Source of the DNA: an uncultured Paracoccaceae bacterium
GTDB lineage: Bacteria; Pseudomonadota; Alphaproteobacteria; Rhodobacterales; Rhodobacteraceae
Direction: 5' to 3'
Assembly: GCA_947502145.1 (NCBI GenBank)
Contig: CANMYO010000001.1
Coordinates: forward strand, 1,240,001-1,304,000
Length of the DNA stretch: 64,000 nucleotides
A program made the translations under genes and the position numbers. Within the stretch, counting starts at the first letter, position 1, and each line of letters starts with the position of its first letter. This document shows, in pieces, positions 16,716 to 24,920 of this stretch. The notes under the pieces are model-generated. The model made no database searches. It was not told where the DNA came from and saw only the letters and a list, made by a program, of their open reading frames with translations.

Positions 16716-17494
16716 TTGCCGCGCTTCTGGCCCTTGTACCGGATGCGCAGGAGGCGCTTTGGTCAGGGTTTGTGGTGTTCCTGCGGGTCGGCGCAATGAT
16801 GGCGTTGCTCCCCGCATTTGGGGAACAGACCGTTCCGATGCGCGTCCGCATCGCGCTTGGGCTGGCATTTTGCATGATTGTTACGCCCGCATTGCAACCC
16901 GATATCGCCCCGATGCCCACTGACATGTTGCCCGCCCTTTTCGCGCTTTTGCCCGAGGTTCTCACCGGCCTGTTTTTTGGCATGTTTCTGCGGTTTTTTG
17001 TTTTTGCGCTGCAGATTGCGGGTTCGATAGCGGCACAATCCACATCATTATCACAGATATTTGGGGGCTCTGCCGGCGTTGATCCACAGCCGGCAATGGG
17101 CCACCTGCTTGTGACTGCGGGCCTGGCACTTGCGGCGATCATGGGGCTGCATGTCCAACTTGCCGCCTATATCTTGCAGACCTATGCGCTGGTCCCGATC
17201 GGGGTCGTGCTGGCTGCGGACACCGCGGTCAATCTTGGGGTTCCTGCCGTCAGCCGGATTTTCGCGCTAGGATTTTCCCTGGCCGCCCCATTTCTGATCG
17301 CTTCGCTTATCTACAACGTCACATTGGGCGTCATTAACCGCGCGATGCCACAGCTGATGGTTTCATTTGTGGGCGCGCCCGCGATCACCGCCGGGGGCCT
17401 GCTGCTGCTGTTGCTGGCGGCGCCCTTCATGCTGGCGATCTGGCTGGATGCCTTCGCAAATGTGGTGATGGATCCGGTTGGGGGCTGGAGATGA
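16712..17494 (+). CDS. fliR: Flagellar export gate protein FliR
   Basis: A 260-residue polytopic inner-membrane subunit of the FliPQR gate. About six hydrophobic helices are visible, beginning EALWSGFVVFLRVGAMMALL. The GEQTVPMRVRIALGLAFCMIV segment is typical, as is QIAGSIAAQSTSLSQIFGGS with a following DPQPAMGHLL loop. Start and stop each overlap the neighbouring genes (flhA, flhB) by four bases, indicating strict translational coupling. Confidence 0.95.
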   Translation: MIAALLALVPDAQEALWSGFVVFLRVGAMMALLPAFGEQTVPMRVRIALGLAFCMIVTPALQPDIAPMPTDMLPALFALLPEVLTGLFFGMFLRFFVFALQIAGSIAAQSTSLSQIFGGSAGVDPQPAMGHLLVTAGLALAAIMGLHVQLAAYILQTYALVPIGVVLAADTAVNLGVPAVSRIFALGFSLAAPFLIASLIYNVTLGVINRAMPQLMVSFVGAPAITAGGLLLLLLAAPFMLAIWLDAFANVVMDPVGGWR

Positions 17495-18576
17495 GCGACG
17501 AGCAAGGCGACGACGACAAGCAATTTGAGCCAAGCCAAAAGAAGCTTGATGATGCGCGAAAAAAAGGTGAAGTGCCGCGATCGGTTGATCTGAACACTGC
17601 GGCTGCCTACGCGGGTGTGTTGCTTGCCGCTGTGGCCTTTGGGCCAGCGATGATGCGCAATTTGGGCGAGGCAATGATGGTCCTGCTGGGCCAGGCCAAT
17701 GACCTTGCGCGGGTTGCGTTTTCCGGATCTCAATCCCCGCTGATCGGTGGGGTTGTCTGGCGCGTGGTGAGCCTTGTGGCCCCGCTTTTTGCGCTGCCGG
17801 CGATATTCGCTTTGCTGTCGGTCATCGCGCAGCGGGCCTTTGTTGTTGCCCCAGACAAGGTCAAACCAAAGGCGTCGCGGATCAGCCCAATTCAAGGGGC
17901 CAAGAACAAGTTTGGTCGCAACGGGTTGTTTGAGTTTGCAAAAAGTTTCAGCAAACTCATCATCTATGGCGTGGTGCTTGGGGTGTTCTTGTCGACCCAG
18001 ATGGATCGCATGATGGGCGCGATGTACATGTCGCCGGGCATGGTCACGGTCGCGCTTTTGCGGATGCTGACCCAACTGATGCTTTTGGTTTTGACTGTCG
18101 CGCTATGCCTTGGCGCAGTCGATTTTCTGTGGCAGCGGGCAGAGCATTTGCGCAAGCATCGCATGTCGCGCAAGGAAATGATGGACGAGATGAAACAGTC
18201 CGAAGGCGACCCGGTGATGAAACAGCAGCGTCGCCAAAAGGGCATTGATCTTGCCATGAACCAGATGCTTGCCGACGTCCCGGACGCTGACGTGGTGATC
18301 GTGAACCCGACCCATTACGCGGTTGCATTGGCGTGGGATAAACTGTCCGGGACTGCCCCGGTTTGCGTGGCCAAGGGGACAGATGAAATTGCCGCGCGCA
18401 TTCGCGAGGTTGCGGCCGAACACGGGGTCCCGCTGCACTCTGACCCGCCAACGGCGCGGGCGCTACATGCCACGGTCGATATTGGCGAAGAGGTGCCGCC
18501 AGATCACTATCGCGCGGTCGCAGCGGCAATCCGGTTTGCAGAGTCCATTCGCAAAAAGATGCAGGGCCAGACATGA
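17491..18576 (+). CDS. flhB: Flagellar export specificity switch protein FlhB
   Basis: A 361-residue export apparatus protein that changes specificity from rod/hook to filament substrates. The N-terminus EPSQKKLDDARKKGEVPRS is the family start motif. Four membrane helices follow. The C-terminal cytoplasmic domain carries the autocleavage site NPTH in VIVNPTHYAVAL (about residue 271). The ruler FliK and rod scaffold FlgD, which act at the switch, lie at the far end of the island. It overlaps fliR and the following gene by four bases each. Confidence 0.97.
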   Translation: MSDEQGDDDKQFEPSQKKLDDARKKGEVPRSVDLNTAAAYAGVLLAAVAFGPAMMRNLGEAMMVLLGQANDLARVAFSGSQSPLIGGVVWRVVSLVAPLFALPAIFALLSVIAQRAFVVAPDKVKPKASRISPIQGAKNKFGRNGLFEFAKSFSKLIIYGVVLGVFLSTQMDRMMGAMYMSPGMVTVALLRMLTQLMLLVLTVALCLGAVDFLWQRAEHLRKHRMSRKEMMDEMKQSEGDPVMKQQRRQKGIDLAMNQMLADVPDADVVIVNPTHYAVALAWDKLSGTAPVCVAKGTDEIAARIREVAAEHGVPLHSDPPTARALHATVDIGEEVPPDHYRAVAAAIRFAESIRKKMQGQT

Positions 18577-18965
18577 AGGTGGATGAACTTTCCGGCCTCC
18601 TGCGCCTGTCTGAAGCCAGCTTTGCGTCAGAGCAGGCCAAGCTTGGCGCGTTGCAGCGCGACGAGGTGGCAATTCGCACGCAGTTGCGCGACCTGATCAA
18701 ATCGCGCGACCACGCCGCGACGCAACCCCGTGCGAAAGATGAAGCAGCGTTGCGTGCGGGTGCCGATATGCGCTGGCATCGCTGGATCGACACGCGCCGC
18801 ACGACGCTTAACCAGGAATTGGCGCAGGTAATCGCGCGTCGCCAGCTTCAATTTGAAAAGGTGAAGCGGGCGTTTGGGCGCAAGCAGGCGCTGGAAAAAT
18901 TGCTTGCCCGCGCAAATGCCGAGGCCAAGCAGCAGTCCCTTCGCCGTGCGGATCAAACGTCCTGA
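18573..18965 (+). CDS. FliJ-like coiled-coil protein
   Basis: 130 residues, almost wholly predicted helical, with heptad-like Leu/Ala spacing and many Arg, Lys and Gln residues: FASEQAKLGALQRDEVAIRT at the N-terminus and RRQLQFEKVKRAFGRKQALE near the C-terminus. No membrane helix or signal. Size, helical-hairpin pattern and position after flhB match FliJ/YscO-type export chaperone escorts, which connect FliI to FlhA. These are too divergent for certainty. It overlaps flhB by four bases, and its last 13 bases overlap the convergent fliL-family gene. Confidence 0.55.
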   Translation: MKVDELSGLLRLSEASFASEQAKLGALQRDEVAIRTQLRDLIKSRDHAATQPRAKDEAALRAGADMRWHRWIDTRRTTLNQELAQVIARRQLQFEKVKRAFGRKQALEKLLARANAEAKQQSLRRADQTS

Positions 18966-19480
18966 CGCACGATATCAAGCACAAGAACGTCCAACACGCC
19001 ATCACCCAGAATGGATTGCGCGCTTCGCAGCAAGTCTCCGCGCAATGTGCGCATATTAGACGTGCTGGTGAAATTGCCGGAGAACCCACCGATATTCGCG
19101 TGGTTGAACATCACCTGCAGCAATCCATCCCGCAGGCGCGGTTCCACGGCAAAGACGCCATCTTTTCCACCCGGCGGGACTGCAATTCCCAATGTTACCA
19201 CAACCATGGCTGCAACCTTGTTGTCAGCGATGACAGGCACGACAAACTGGTTGGCGAGTTTGGCGTATTCCGTCTCGGGCGTTTCTGCATGACCATCGCT
19301 GCCGGCGCTGTCATGTGATGCGGCGGTGGGCGTCGCGGCTGTCACCGGGGTTTCCCCCGGCACACAGTCAATCGCCGCATGTTCGCTTTCGGGTGGCGCA
19401 GCCGGTTTGAGGAACAACGCGGCACCAACGCCGCCGCCTGTTCCAATGATAAGCAAGATCAATGGCAGAATGAGTTTCAT
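18953..19480 (-). CDS. Second FliL-family basal body protein
   Basis: 175 residues. An N-terminal membrane helix (MKLILPLILLIIGTGGGVGA) is followed by a Pro/Ala/Thr linker with several histidines and a C-terminal FliL-like domain (FVVPVIADNKVAAMVVVTLG ... VLDIVRQDV). It is distinct from FliL at 9749-10312: the globular domain is more divergent and the linker shorter. It is the last gene of the reverse block flgB through flgH, 18 bases after flgH. It may support the stator or the L/P rings; the sequence does not say which. Confidence 0.72.
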   Translation of the reverse strand: MKLILPLILLIIGTGGGVGAALFLKPAAPPESEHAAIDCVPGETPVTAATPTAASHDSAGSDGHAETPETEYAKLANQFVVPVIADNKVAAMVVVTLGIAVPPGGKDGVFAVEPRLRDGLLQVMFNHANIGGFSGNFTSTSNMRTLRGDLLRSAQSILGDGVLDVLVLDIVRQDV

Positions 19481-19498
19481 CAGTCGTGGCCTTTCCGA

Positions 19499-20224
19499 TC
19501 AGAAGGGTAGAATTGCCTCAATGGCTTGCTGACCATAGCGCGGTTGCTGCATGTCGGTGATTTGGCCACGGCCACCATAGGACACGCGGGCAGAGGCAAT
19601 CTTGTCATAAGAAATTTCATTCTGGCGGGTGATGTCCGCGGGGCGCACAAAACCTGACACAAGCAATTCGCGCAGTTCGAAATTGACCCGCACCTCTTGC
19701 TGTCCCTGAATGGCGAGCACCCCGTTTGGCAACACATCCATGATCGTCGCGGCGACACGGAGCGTCAGCTTTTCATTGCGGCGGACCGATCCATCGCCCG
19801 AGGACGAGCTGGAGGAATTCACGCCAACAGCGTTGGCAAGATTCGCGCCATCGGGCAACTTTGGATCCAGCCTTTGCGGGATGCCAAGCAGGTTTGGCAC
19901 GGCCATTTGTTGTGACGCCTGGCGTCCCCGTTCTGATGAGTTCGAAATTTCGGCCTCGTCATCAATTTCGATCACGACGGTCAGAATGTCGCCCCGTTGC
20001 ATGGCGCGCCGATCTCCCAGCAGCGACCCACGGTCCCCGGTCCACAAGGATGCGGTCGCGCCCGGAAACCGCGGCGCGCGGTCAACGGTTTGCGGCAAGC
20101 TATAAGTCACCATTGCGTTGCGATCGTCGGTGGCGGCGATCGGGGTCATTTCAGGTGCGCGCCCGACCGGAGTGCTGCTGCATCCTGCAAGAAGCATGAT
20201 GGCAAGAAGGCTAATACGAAACAT
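19499..20224 (-). CDS. flgH: Flagellar L-ring lipoprotein FlgH
   Basis: A 241-residue outer-membrane ring protein. The N-terminus MFRISLLAIMLLAGCSS is a lipoprotein signal with lipobox LAGC (Cys15). Family motifs include ATASLWTGDRGSLLGDRRA, GDILTVVIEIDDEAEISNSS and the C-terminal YGGRGQITDMQQPRYGQQAI. An upstream in-frame extension to 20254 is rejected because ATG 20224 starts the signal directly and has GGAG just upstream. It overlaps the flgA 3' end by 14 bases. Confidence 0.95.
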   Translation of the reverse strand: MFRISLLAIMLLAGCSSTPVGRAPEMTPIAATDDRNAMVTYSLPQTVDRAPRFPGATASLWTGDRGSLLGDRRAMQRGDILTVVIEIDDEAEISNSSERGRQASQQMAVPNLLGIPQRLDPKLPDGANLANAVGVNSSSSSSGDGSVRRNEKLTLRVAATIMDVLPNGVLAIQGQQEVRVNFELRELLVSGFVRPADITRQNEISYDKIASARVSYGGRGQITDMQQPRYGQQAIEAILPF

Positions 20225-20627
20225 AAGCGGCTCCATCCTCGCCAATGCGCGCACTGACTGTGTTGCGGGACGAGATATTCATCACACGGATCATTTCGCC
20301 CGGACCTGCGCGTCCCAACGCACGACCTTCGGTCGCGATGTGCAAGCCCGCAGTCTGATAGATCAGCGTGATGATTTGATTGCGGTCGACGATAGCCGGG
20401 AACCCGACGTCGGCGGGCCGCACGGGGCGGCCAGCATAAAGCGCGATTCGCGCCTCCATCCCGATAAGGAGCTGTGGATCATCAACACCTTCGGGCGCGT
20501 TTACATTTCGGAGCAACAGATCGTCGGGCCCAATCAGCGTCTGCGCAGGGATGGTGCGTGCGGCGACCAGAACCTCTGCTGTGGCTGGAAAGGCGAGGGT
20601 GACAAGCAAGGCGGCAAGACGGATCAT
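20211..20627 (-). CDS. flgA: P-ring assembly chaperone FlgA
   Basis: A 138-residue periplasmic chaperone for FlgI. A signal peptide (MIRLAALLVTLAFPATA) precedes an SAF-like domain: LVAARTIPAQTLIGPDDLLL, then GRPVRPADVGFPAIVDRNQI and a C-terminal GPGEMIRVMNISSRNTVSAR. It is a short version lacking the extra N-terminal domain of enteric FlgA, as is common in alphaproteobacteria. It lies between flgG (four-base overlap) and flgH (14-base overlap). Confidence 0.92.
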   Translation of the reverse strand: MIRLAALLVTLAFPATAEVLVAARTIPAQTLIGPDDLLLRNVNAPEGVDDPQLLIGMEARIALYAGRPVRPADVGFPAIVDRNQIITLIYQTAGLHIATEGRALGRAGPGEMIRVMNISSRNTVSARIGEDGAAYVSY

Positions 20628-21409
20628 CTGATTTGCACCATTGCGCCCAGCATCTGGTCGCCCGCTGTAATCACCTTGGAGTTCAATTCGTAACCGCGCT
20701 GCGCCTCGATCAAGTCGGTGACCTCTTTCACGGGATCAACGGAGCTGTCCTCAAGATAGCCTTGTCGCAGGACGCCAAGGCCATCCTCGCCCGGATCGGC
20801 AACGGTTGAGGGACCTGAGGCCGGTGTTTCCAGGAACAGGTTTGAGCCGATCGCCTCTAACCCCTTTGGATTTGTGAATCCGGCCAACGTGAACTGCCCC
20901 AAAAGTTCGGGCTGTATCCGATCGGTGAAATAGCCGTAAACTTCGCCCTGCGCGTTGATCGATATGGATCGGGCATCGCGCGGGATCGTGATATCCGGCA
21001 CCACGGGGTATCCATCGGCGGTTACAATCTGACCCTCGCCGGTCAGTTTCAGCCCGCCGTCTCGGGTATAGGCGGGCAGGCCGCTGGGCATCGTGACCTC
21101 AAGGTAGCCTTCGCCCTCAATCGCCAGATCAAGATCGCCGCCGGTTTGGGCCAGTGACCCCTGTGACAGCATCATGCTGACCGAACTTGCGCGCACGCCA
21201 AGGCCTAGCTGAACACCGGTCGGAAGCTGGGTGCCATCCGCGGCATTGATTGTTCCCGGTCGCGCAAGTTGTTGGTAATGCAAGTCGGCAAATTCAGCGC
21301 GGCGGGCGTTGTAACCCGTGGTCGACATATTGGCGAGGTTGTTGGAAATCACCTCGACCCGCATCTGTTGCGCAGTCATACCTGCGGCAGCAATCTTTAA
21401 GGCACGCAT
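20624..21409 (-). CDS. flgG: Flagellar distal rod protein FlgG
   Basis: A 261-residue distal rod subunit. MRALKIAAAGMTAQQMRVEV followed by ISNNLANMSTTGYNARRAEF is the FlgG N-terminal signature. The C-terminus carries VKEVTDLIEAQRGYELNSKV, the conserved helix of rod proteins. Length equals the usual 260-262 residues. It lies 14 bases after flgF in the reverse block flgB-flgC-fliE-fliQ-flgF-flgG-flgA-flgH. Confidence 0.97.
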   Translation of the reverse strand: MRALKIAAAGMTAQQMRVEVISNNLANMSTTGYNARRAEFADLHYQQLARPGTINAADGTQLPTGVQLGLGVRASSVSMMLSQGSLAQTGGDLDLAIEGEGYLEVTMPSGLPAYTRDGGLKLTGEGQIVTADGYPVVPDITIPRDARSISINAQGEVYGYFTDRIQPELLGQFTLAGFTNPKGLEAIGSNLFLETPASGPSTVADPGEDGLGVLRQGYLEDSSVDPVKEVTDLIEAQRGYELNSKVITAGDQMLGAMVQIR

Positions 21410-21423
21410 AATGAAGTCTCCTG

Positions 21424-22143
21424 TTATTTGCGGCCAGCAGCCTGAATGACAGACCGGATCCGTTCGTCTTCTTTGTCGAGGAATGTTTGCCCCAGCTCGT
21501 AGGCGCGCTGCACCTCGATCATGCGGCTGATCTGCTGGATGGAATTGACGTTGGACCCTTCCAGAAAGCCTTGCACCATGCGCCCGTCCGGTGCCTCTGC
21601 ATAGCCGCCAGTTGCGACAAACATGGTGCCGTTCTGGCGGGTCAGTTCCATTGGATCATTGGGCAATACCAACCCGATTTGCCCAATCGGGTTGCCCCCG
21701 GCACTTATCGTGCCATCTGCGGCGATGCCAATCGGGCCGGCACCCTGCGGTATGAATACCGGCGCGCCACCGGCATCAAGCACCGGATTGCCATCCATCG
21801 TCACCAGATCACCGTTTTCATTCGGCGTAAATGATCCTGCGCGGGTCAGCCGTTCACCTGCGGCGGTTTGAATCAGGAAGAACCCTTCGCCCTCGATCGC
21901 TAGGTCAAATGGGCCGCCGGTTTGTGTCAAAACACCCTGCGTCTGGTCGGTCAGTCGTACACGTGCGGCCGCCATCGACAACGAGGGGTGATCACCGCCA
22001 AGTGCAGCAACATATTCAGAGAACATCAGCCCTTCGGTGCGGAAGCCCGTGGTCGAGGCATTTGCCACGTTGTTGGCAATGATGCGCAATTCCTGCATCA
22101 GGCCCGATTGTCTGGTCAGCGTGGCATAGGTTGCGTTTTCCAA
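21424..22143 (-). CDS. flgF: Flagellar proximal rod protein FlgF
   Basis: A 239-residue proximal rod protein, homologous to FlgG but shorter. The N-terminus MENATYATLTRQSGLMQELR with IIANNVANASTTGFRTEGLM and the C-terminal QQISRMIEVQRAYELGQTFL are diagnostic of the rod family. Immediate linkage to flgG and the shorter length favour FlgF. It starts one base after the fliQ stop, so it is translationally coupled to the export gate gene. Confidence 0.93.
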   Translation of the reverse strand: MENATYATLTRQSGLMQELRIIANNVANASTTGFRTEGLMFSEYVAALGGDHPSLSMAAARVRLTDQTQGVLTQTGGPFDLAIEGEGFFLIQTAAGERLTRAGSFTPNENGDLVTMDGNPVLDAGGAPVFIPQGAGPIGIAADGTISAGGNPIGQIGLVLPNDPMELTRQNGTMFVATGGYAEAPDGRMVQGFLEGSNVNSIQQISRMIEVQRAYELGQTFLDKEDERIRSVIQAAGRK

Positions 22144-22144
22144 A

Positions 22145-22411
22145 TCAGCCTCCTGCTATGATGGGAATAAGGGTGGCCTGGAAAAAGCTGACCAGCGTTT
22201 CTGTCATAAAGGCCATCGTGATCCAGAAAACCCCGATGATCGCACCCAGTTTCGGCACAAACGTCAGCGTCATTTCCTGAATGGAGGTCAGCGCCTGGAA
22301 CAGGCCCACAGCCAGACCAACCACAAGGGCGACGGTCAGGATCGGCAAAGAGATCGAGAAAGCGATCCAAAGCCCCTGCCGCAGCGTGTCATAGAAGACC
22401 GCCTCTTGCAT
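22145..22411 (-). CDS. fliQ: Flagellar export gate protein FliQ
   Basis: An 88-residue protein with two membrane helices in the hairpin typical of FliQ: DTLRQGLWIAFSISLPILTV and the second helix within LGAIIGVFWITMAFMTETLV. The linker contains LFQALTSIQEMTLTFVPK, a strong family marker. Its ATG overlaps the fliE stop by one base. fliP and fliR, its partners in the gate, lie in other operons of the island. Confidence 0.94.
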   Translation of the reverse strand: MQEAVFYDTLRQGLWIAFSISLPILTVALVVGLAVGLFQALTSIQEMTLTFVPKLGAIIGVFWITMAFMTETLVSFFQATLIPIIAGG

Positions 22412-22692
22412 CAGACGGGCATCCGCAGAATTTCCTGGTAGGCCTCAACCACCTTGTCGCGCACCGTCACAGCGGTTTGCACGGCAAGTTCGGTCTGTGC
22501 CAGTGCCTGCACCAGTTGATGCGGATCGCCGCCGCCGGTCATCGCCTGCATTGCGGTGGTTTCGCTGGCCCGCATCGTTGCCATGAAGTCCTGCGCAGCG
22601 CCAAACGCCTTTGCCCCGGCGGTTGCATCGGGCTGCATGGCGGTTTTGCTGGCCGCGTAATTCTGGGCCACGAGTGTATTGCGAATATCCAT
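22411..22692 (-). CDS. fliE: MS-ring/rod junction protein FliE
   Basis: A 93-residue small axial protein that joins the MS ring to the proximal rod. The C-terminal half has the family pattern GGDPHQLVQALAQTELAVQT followed by VRDKVVEAYQEILRMPV. The N-terminal part is variable. It lies between flgC (12 bases upstream) and fliQ (one-base overlap) in the same order as in many alphaproteobacteria. Confidence 0.93.
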   Translation of the reverse strand: MDIRNTLVAQNYAASKTAMQPDATAGAKAFGAAQDFMATMRASETTAMQAMTGGGDPHQLVQALAQTELAVQTAVTVRDKVVEAYQEILRMPV

Positions 22693-22704
22693 TCTGGATT
22701 CTCC

Positions 22705-23097
22705 TTAGCGTCTGAGTAGTTCCATGAGCGATGTCGACATCTGTCGCACCTGATCAAACATCTTGAGGTTGGCTTCGTAGCTGCGCTGCGCCTCACGTGC
22801 GTCAGCGATTTCGACCAGCAGGTTCACGTTGGATCCGTCAAAGTGGCCTGACGCATCGGCGAGCGGATGCGTCGGATCGTAAATCCGATCCAGCGCGGTG
22901 CGGTCCAGCCGCATTCGGTCAATCTCAACACCGCCGGTTCCGGTCGCACCATTCATGGTTTCGGTGAATGACACCGTCTTGCGCCGGTAGCCGGGTGTGT
23001 CGGTATTTGCAATGTTTTCAGAGACATGGCGCAGGCGCGTTGCCTGAACCTTCATGCCGCTGGCTGCAACACTGATTGCGTCGGAAAAGTCAGTCAT
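22705..23097 (-). CDS. flgC: Flagellar rod protein FlgC
   Basis: A 130-residue proximal rod subunit. DAISVAASGMKVQATRLRHV then SENIANTDTPGYRRKTVSF is the rod N-terminal motif, and GSNVNLLVEIADAREAQRSY with the final YEANLKMFDQVRQMSTSLME is the C-terminal helix. Length matches FlgC (about 130-140). It starts one base after the flgB stop. Confidence 0.95.
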   Translation of the reverse strand: MTDFSDAISVAASGMKVQATRLRHVSENIANTDTPGYRRKTVSFTETMNGATGTGGVEIDRMRLDRTALDRIYDPTHPLADASGHFDGSNVNLLVEIADAREAQRSYEANLKMFDQVRQMSTSLMELLRR

Positions 23098-23098
23098 C

Positions 23099-23479
23099 TT
23101 ATCGTCCCAGTGACGTGCGGACCACGGTCATTGCATGGCGATAAATCGCCAGTGCCCGGTTGTGTTCGCGGCTGATGTTTACGGCATTCATCATTTCTTC
23201 CTCGATTGAGACGCCATTGCCATTTGGTGAGGGTTCCGCACCGCCTTTTGCCATTTGCAGCGCATGATCCGCGGCTGCGGGGTGAATATGACCGGGGCGT
23301 GTGGCCCGCATCTGTGTTGCCTGGTCAGTGCGATATGTGTCGGAAAAGGATGCAATATGCCGCGCCGTAAAGCCGGGCGTGTCGGCATTGGCGATGTTCT
23401 GTGCCGTCTGTGCCTGACGGGCGCCAGCGTGGCGCGCCATGTCATGTGCTGTCTGGAACAAGGCCAGTGATTGATACAT
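23099..23479 (-). CDS. flgB: Flagellar rod protein FlgB
   Basis: A 126-residue proximal rod protein. MYQSLALFQTAHDMARHAGA, QNIANADTPGFTARHIASF and the C-terminal NVSIEEEMM-type segment (here NGVSIEEEMMNAVNISREHN) identify FlgB. It is the first gene of the reverse block flgB-flgC-fliE-fliQ-flgF-flgG-flgA-flgH-fliL2. Its promoter must lie in the 83-base spacer shared with the divergent fliI. Confidence 0.94.
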   Translation of the reverse strand: MYQSLALFQTAHDMARHAGARQAQTAQNIANADTPGFTARHIASFSDTYRTDQATQMRATRPGHIHPAAADHALQMAKGGAEPSPNGNGVSIEEEMMNAVNISREHNRALAIYRHAMTVVRTSLGR

Positions 23480-23526
23480 CGGGGTTCTCCCTCGTGCTGA
23501 TGAAACGAAGCATTAAGGGTGATTCC

Positions 23527-23541
23527 TTAAAAAGAAGTTCA
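23527..23541 (+). promoter_or_regulatory. Possible CtrA-type box between flgB and fliI
   Basis: TTAA at 23527-23530, seven bases, then TTCA at 23538-23541, the same variant as the motB box. Another TTAA sits at 23513-23516, ten bases earlier. The site lies in the 83-base divergent spacer, 48 bases from flgB and 22 bases from fliI, so it is better placed for flgB. Confidence 0.3.
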
Positions 23542-23562
23542 ATTAGGAAAAGGAATGCGCCG

Positions 23563-24903
23563 ATGACAGTCACACTTTTTGAACGGATAGGCGGTGCGGT
23601 GCGGGATTTGCGACCTGCGTATCCGGTAGGTCGTGTCGTGTCTGTGTCAGGATCTTCGGTAGAGGTTTGTGGACTGATGCAGGTGCTAAGCCTTGGGGAT
23701 CGTTTGATTATTCTTGCGCATGGGCAGCATATTCGGGCCGATGTGGTGCGTCTGGACAAAGGGCGCGCGTATGCCTTGATCGACGGAGCGGCGGACGGCA
23801 TCGCGCTCAACGATCCTGTACGGTTTGAACCCAAGCCACGGTTTGCTCCAGATGCGAGTTGGATCGGACGGGTGATCGACCCGGACGGCCGCGCGTTGGA
23901 TGGTCGTCCGCTTTTGCCCGGCCTTGGCGCCGCAGATCTGCGCAGCCCGCCGCCGCCGGCGCATCAGCGGCGGCCACTTGGGGACCGGCTGGAAACCGGT
24001 CTTGCGGTGATGAACACCATGCTGCCACTGGTGCGGGGGCAACGGGTTGGGTTGTTTGCCGGATCCGGCGTCGGCAAGTCATCATTGCTTGCGGATCTGG
24101 CGCGCGGTGTTGCCGCAGATGTCATTGTAATTGCGTTGGTGGGCGAACGTGGTCGCGAGGTGCGCCAGTTCACCGAGGCGGTCTTGGGGCCCGAAGGGAT
24201 GGCACGGACGGTTGTCATAGCTGCCACGTCCGATCGCGCCCCGCAGGTCAGGCGACGCTGCGCATGGGCGGCAACCGCCGTCGCGGAACATTTCCGTGAT
24301 CAGGGTCTGCAGGTGCTTTTGCTGGTCGATTCCGTAACCCGCTATTGCGAAGCCCACAGGGAAGTAGCTGTTGTTGGTGGTGAGCTGGCGAACTTGCGGG
24401 GGTATCCACCTTCAACCGGAGGGGCCATCGCATCCCTTTGTGAACGGGCCGGGCCAGGGCGCGAAAACGCGGGCGATATCACGGCGGTCTACACTGTTCT
24501 GGTCGCAGGCTCTGACATGGAAGAGCCGGTGGCAGACATGCTGCGCGGGGTTCTGGACGGGCATATCGTGCTTGACCGGGCCATCGCCGAGCGCGGGCGC
24601 TTTCCGGCGATTGATGTCCTGCGATCCGTGTCACGATCCTTGCCGGATGCTGCAGATCGCGTGGAAAACGCTCTTATCGCAGAGGCGCGCGCCCGATTTG
24701 CTGCATATGATGGCGCGGCGCTCATGGTGCAGGCGGGTCTTTACGAACAAGGGTCAGATCAGAGCATTGATGCGGCAATCGCCTGCCATGAGCCGCTTGA
24801 GGCGTTTCTGACGATCAAGGATAAGCGGGATGCCAAAGGGCATTTTGCAGCGCTCAAGAAGGCATTGTCACATGCAGATGATTCATCAAATGGACCGCGA
24901 TAG
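23563..24903 (+). CDS. fliI: Flagellar export ATPase FliI
   Basis: A 446-residue peripheral ATPase that energises export. The Walker A motif lies in GLFAGSGVGKSSLLADLARG, Walker B in LQVLLLVDSVTRYCEAHREV, and the type III-specific ERGREVRQF and PPSTGGAIASLCERAG segments are present. The frame is open to 23401, but ATG 23563 is preferred because AGGAAAAGGA precedes it and the upstream extension has no family similarity. It is a lone forward gene between two reverse blocks, with no fliJ beside it. Confidence 0.95.
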   Translation: MTVTLFERIGGAVRDLRPAYPVGRVVSVSGSSVEVCGLMQVLSLGDRLIILAHGQHIRADVVRLDKGRAYALIDGAADGIALNDPVRFEPKPRFAPDASWIGRVIDPDGRALDGRPLLPGLGAADLRSPPPPAHQRRPLGDRLETGLAVMNTMLPLVRGQRVGLFAGSGVGKSSLLADLARGVAADVIVIALVGERGREVRQFTEAVLGPEGMARTVVIAATSDRAPQVRRRCAWAATAVAEHFRDQGLQVLLLVDSVTRYCEAHREVAVVGGELANLRGYPPSTGGAIASLCERAGPGRENAGDITAVYTVLVAGSDMEEPVADMLRGVLDGHIVLDRAIAERGRFPAIDVLRSVSRSLPDAADRVENALIAEARARFAAYDGAALMVQAGLYEQGSDQSIDAAIACHEPLEAFLTIKDKRDAKGHFAALKKALSHADDSSNGPR

Positions 24904-24920
24904 CGGCGGTGACGGAACGA

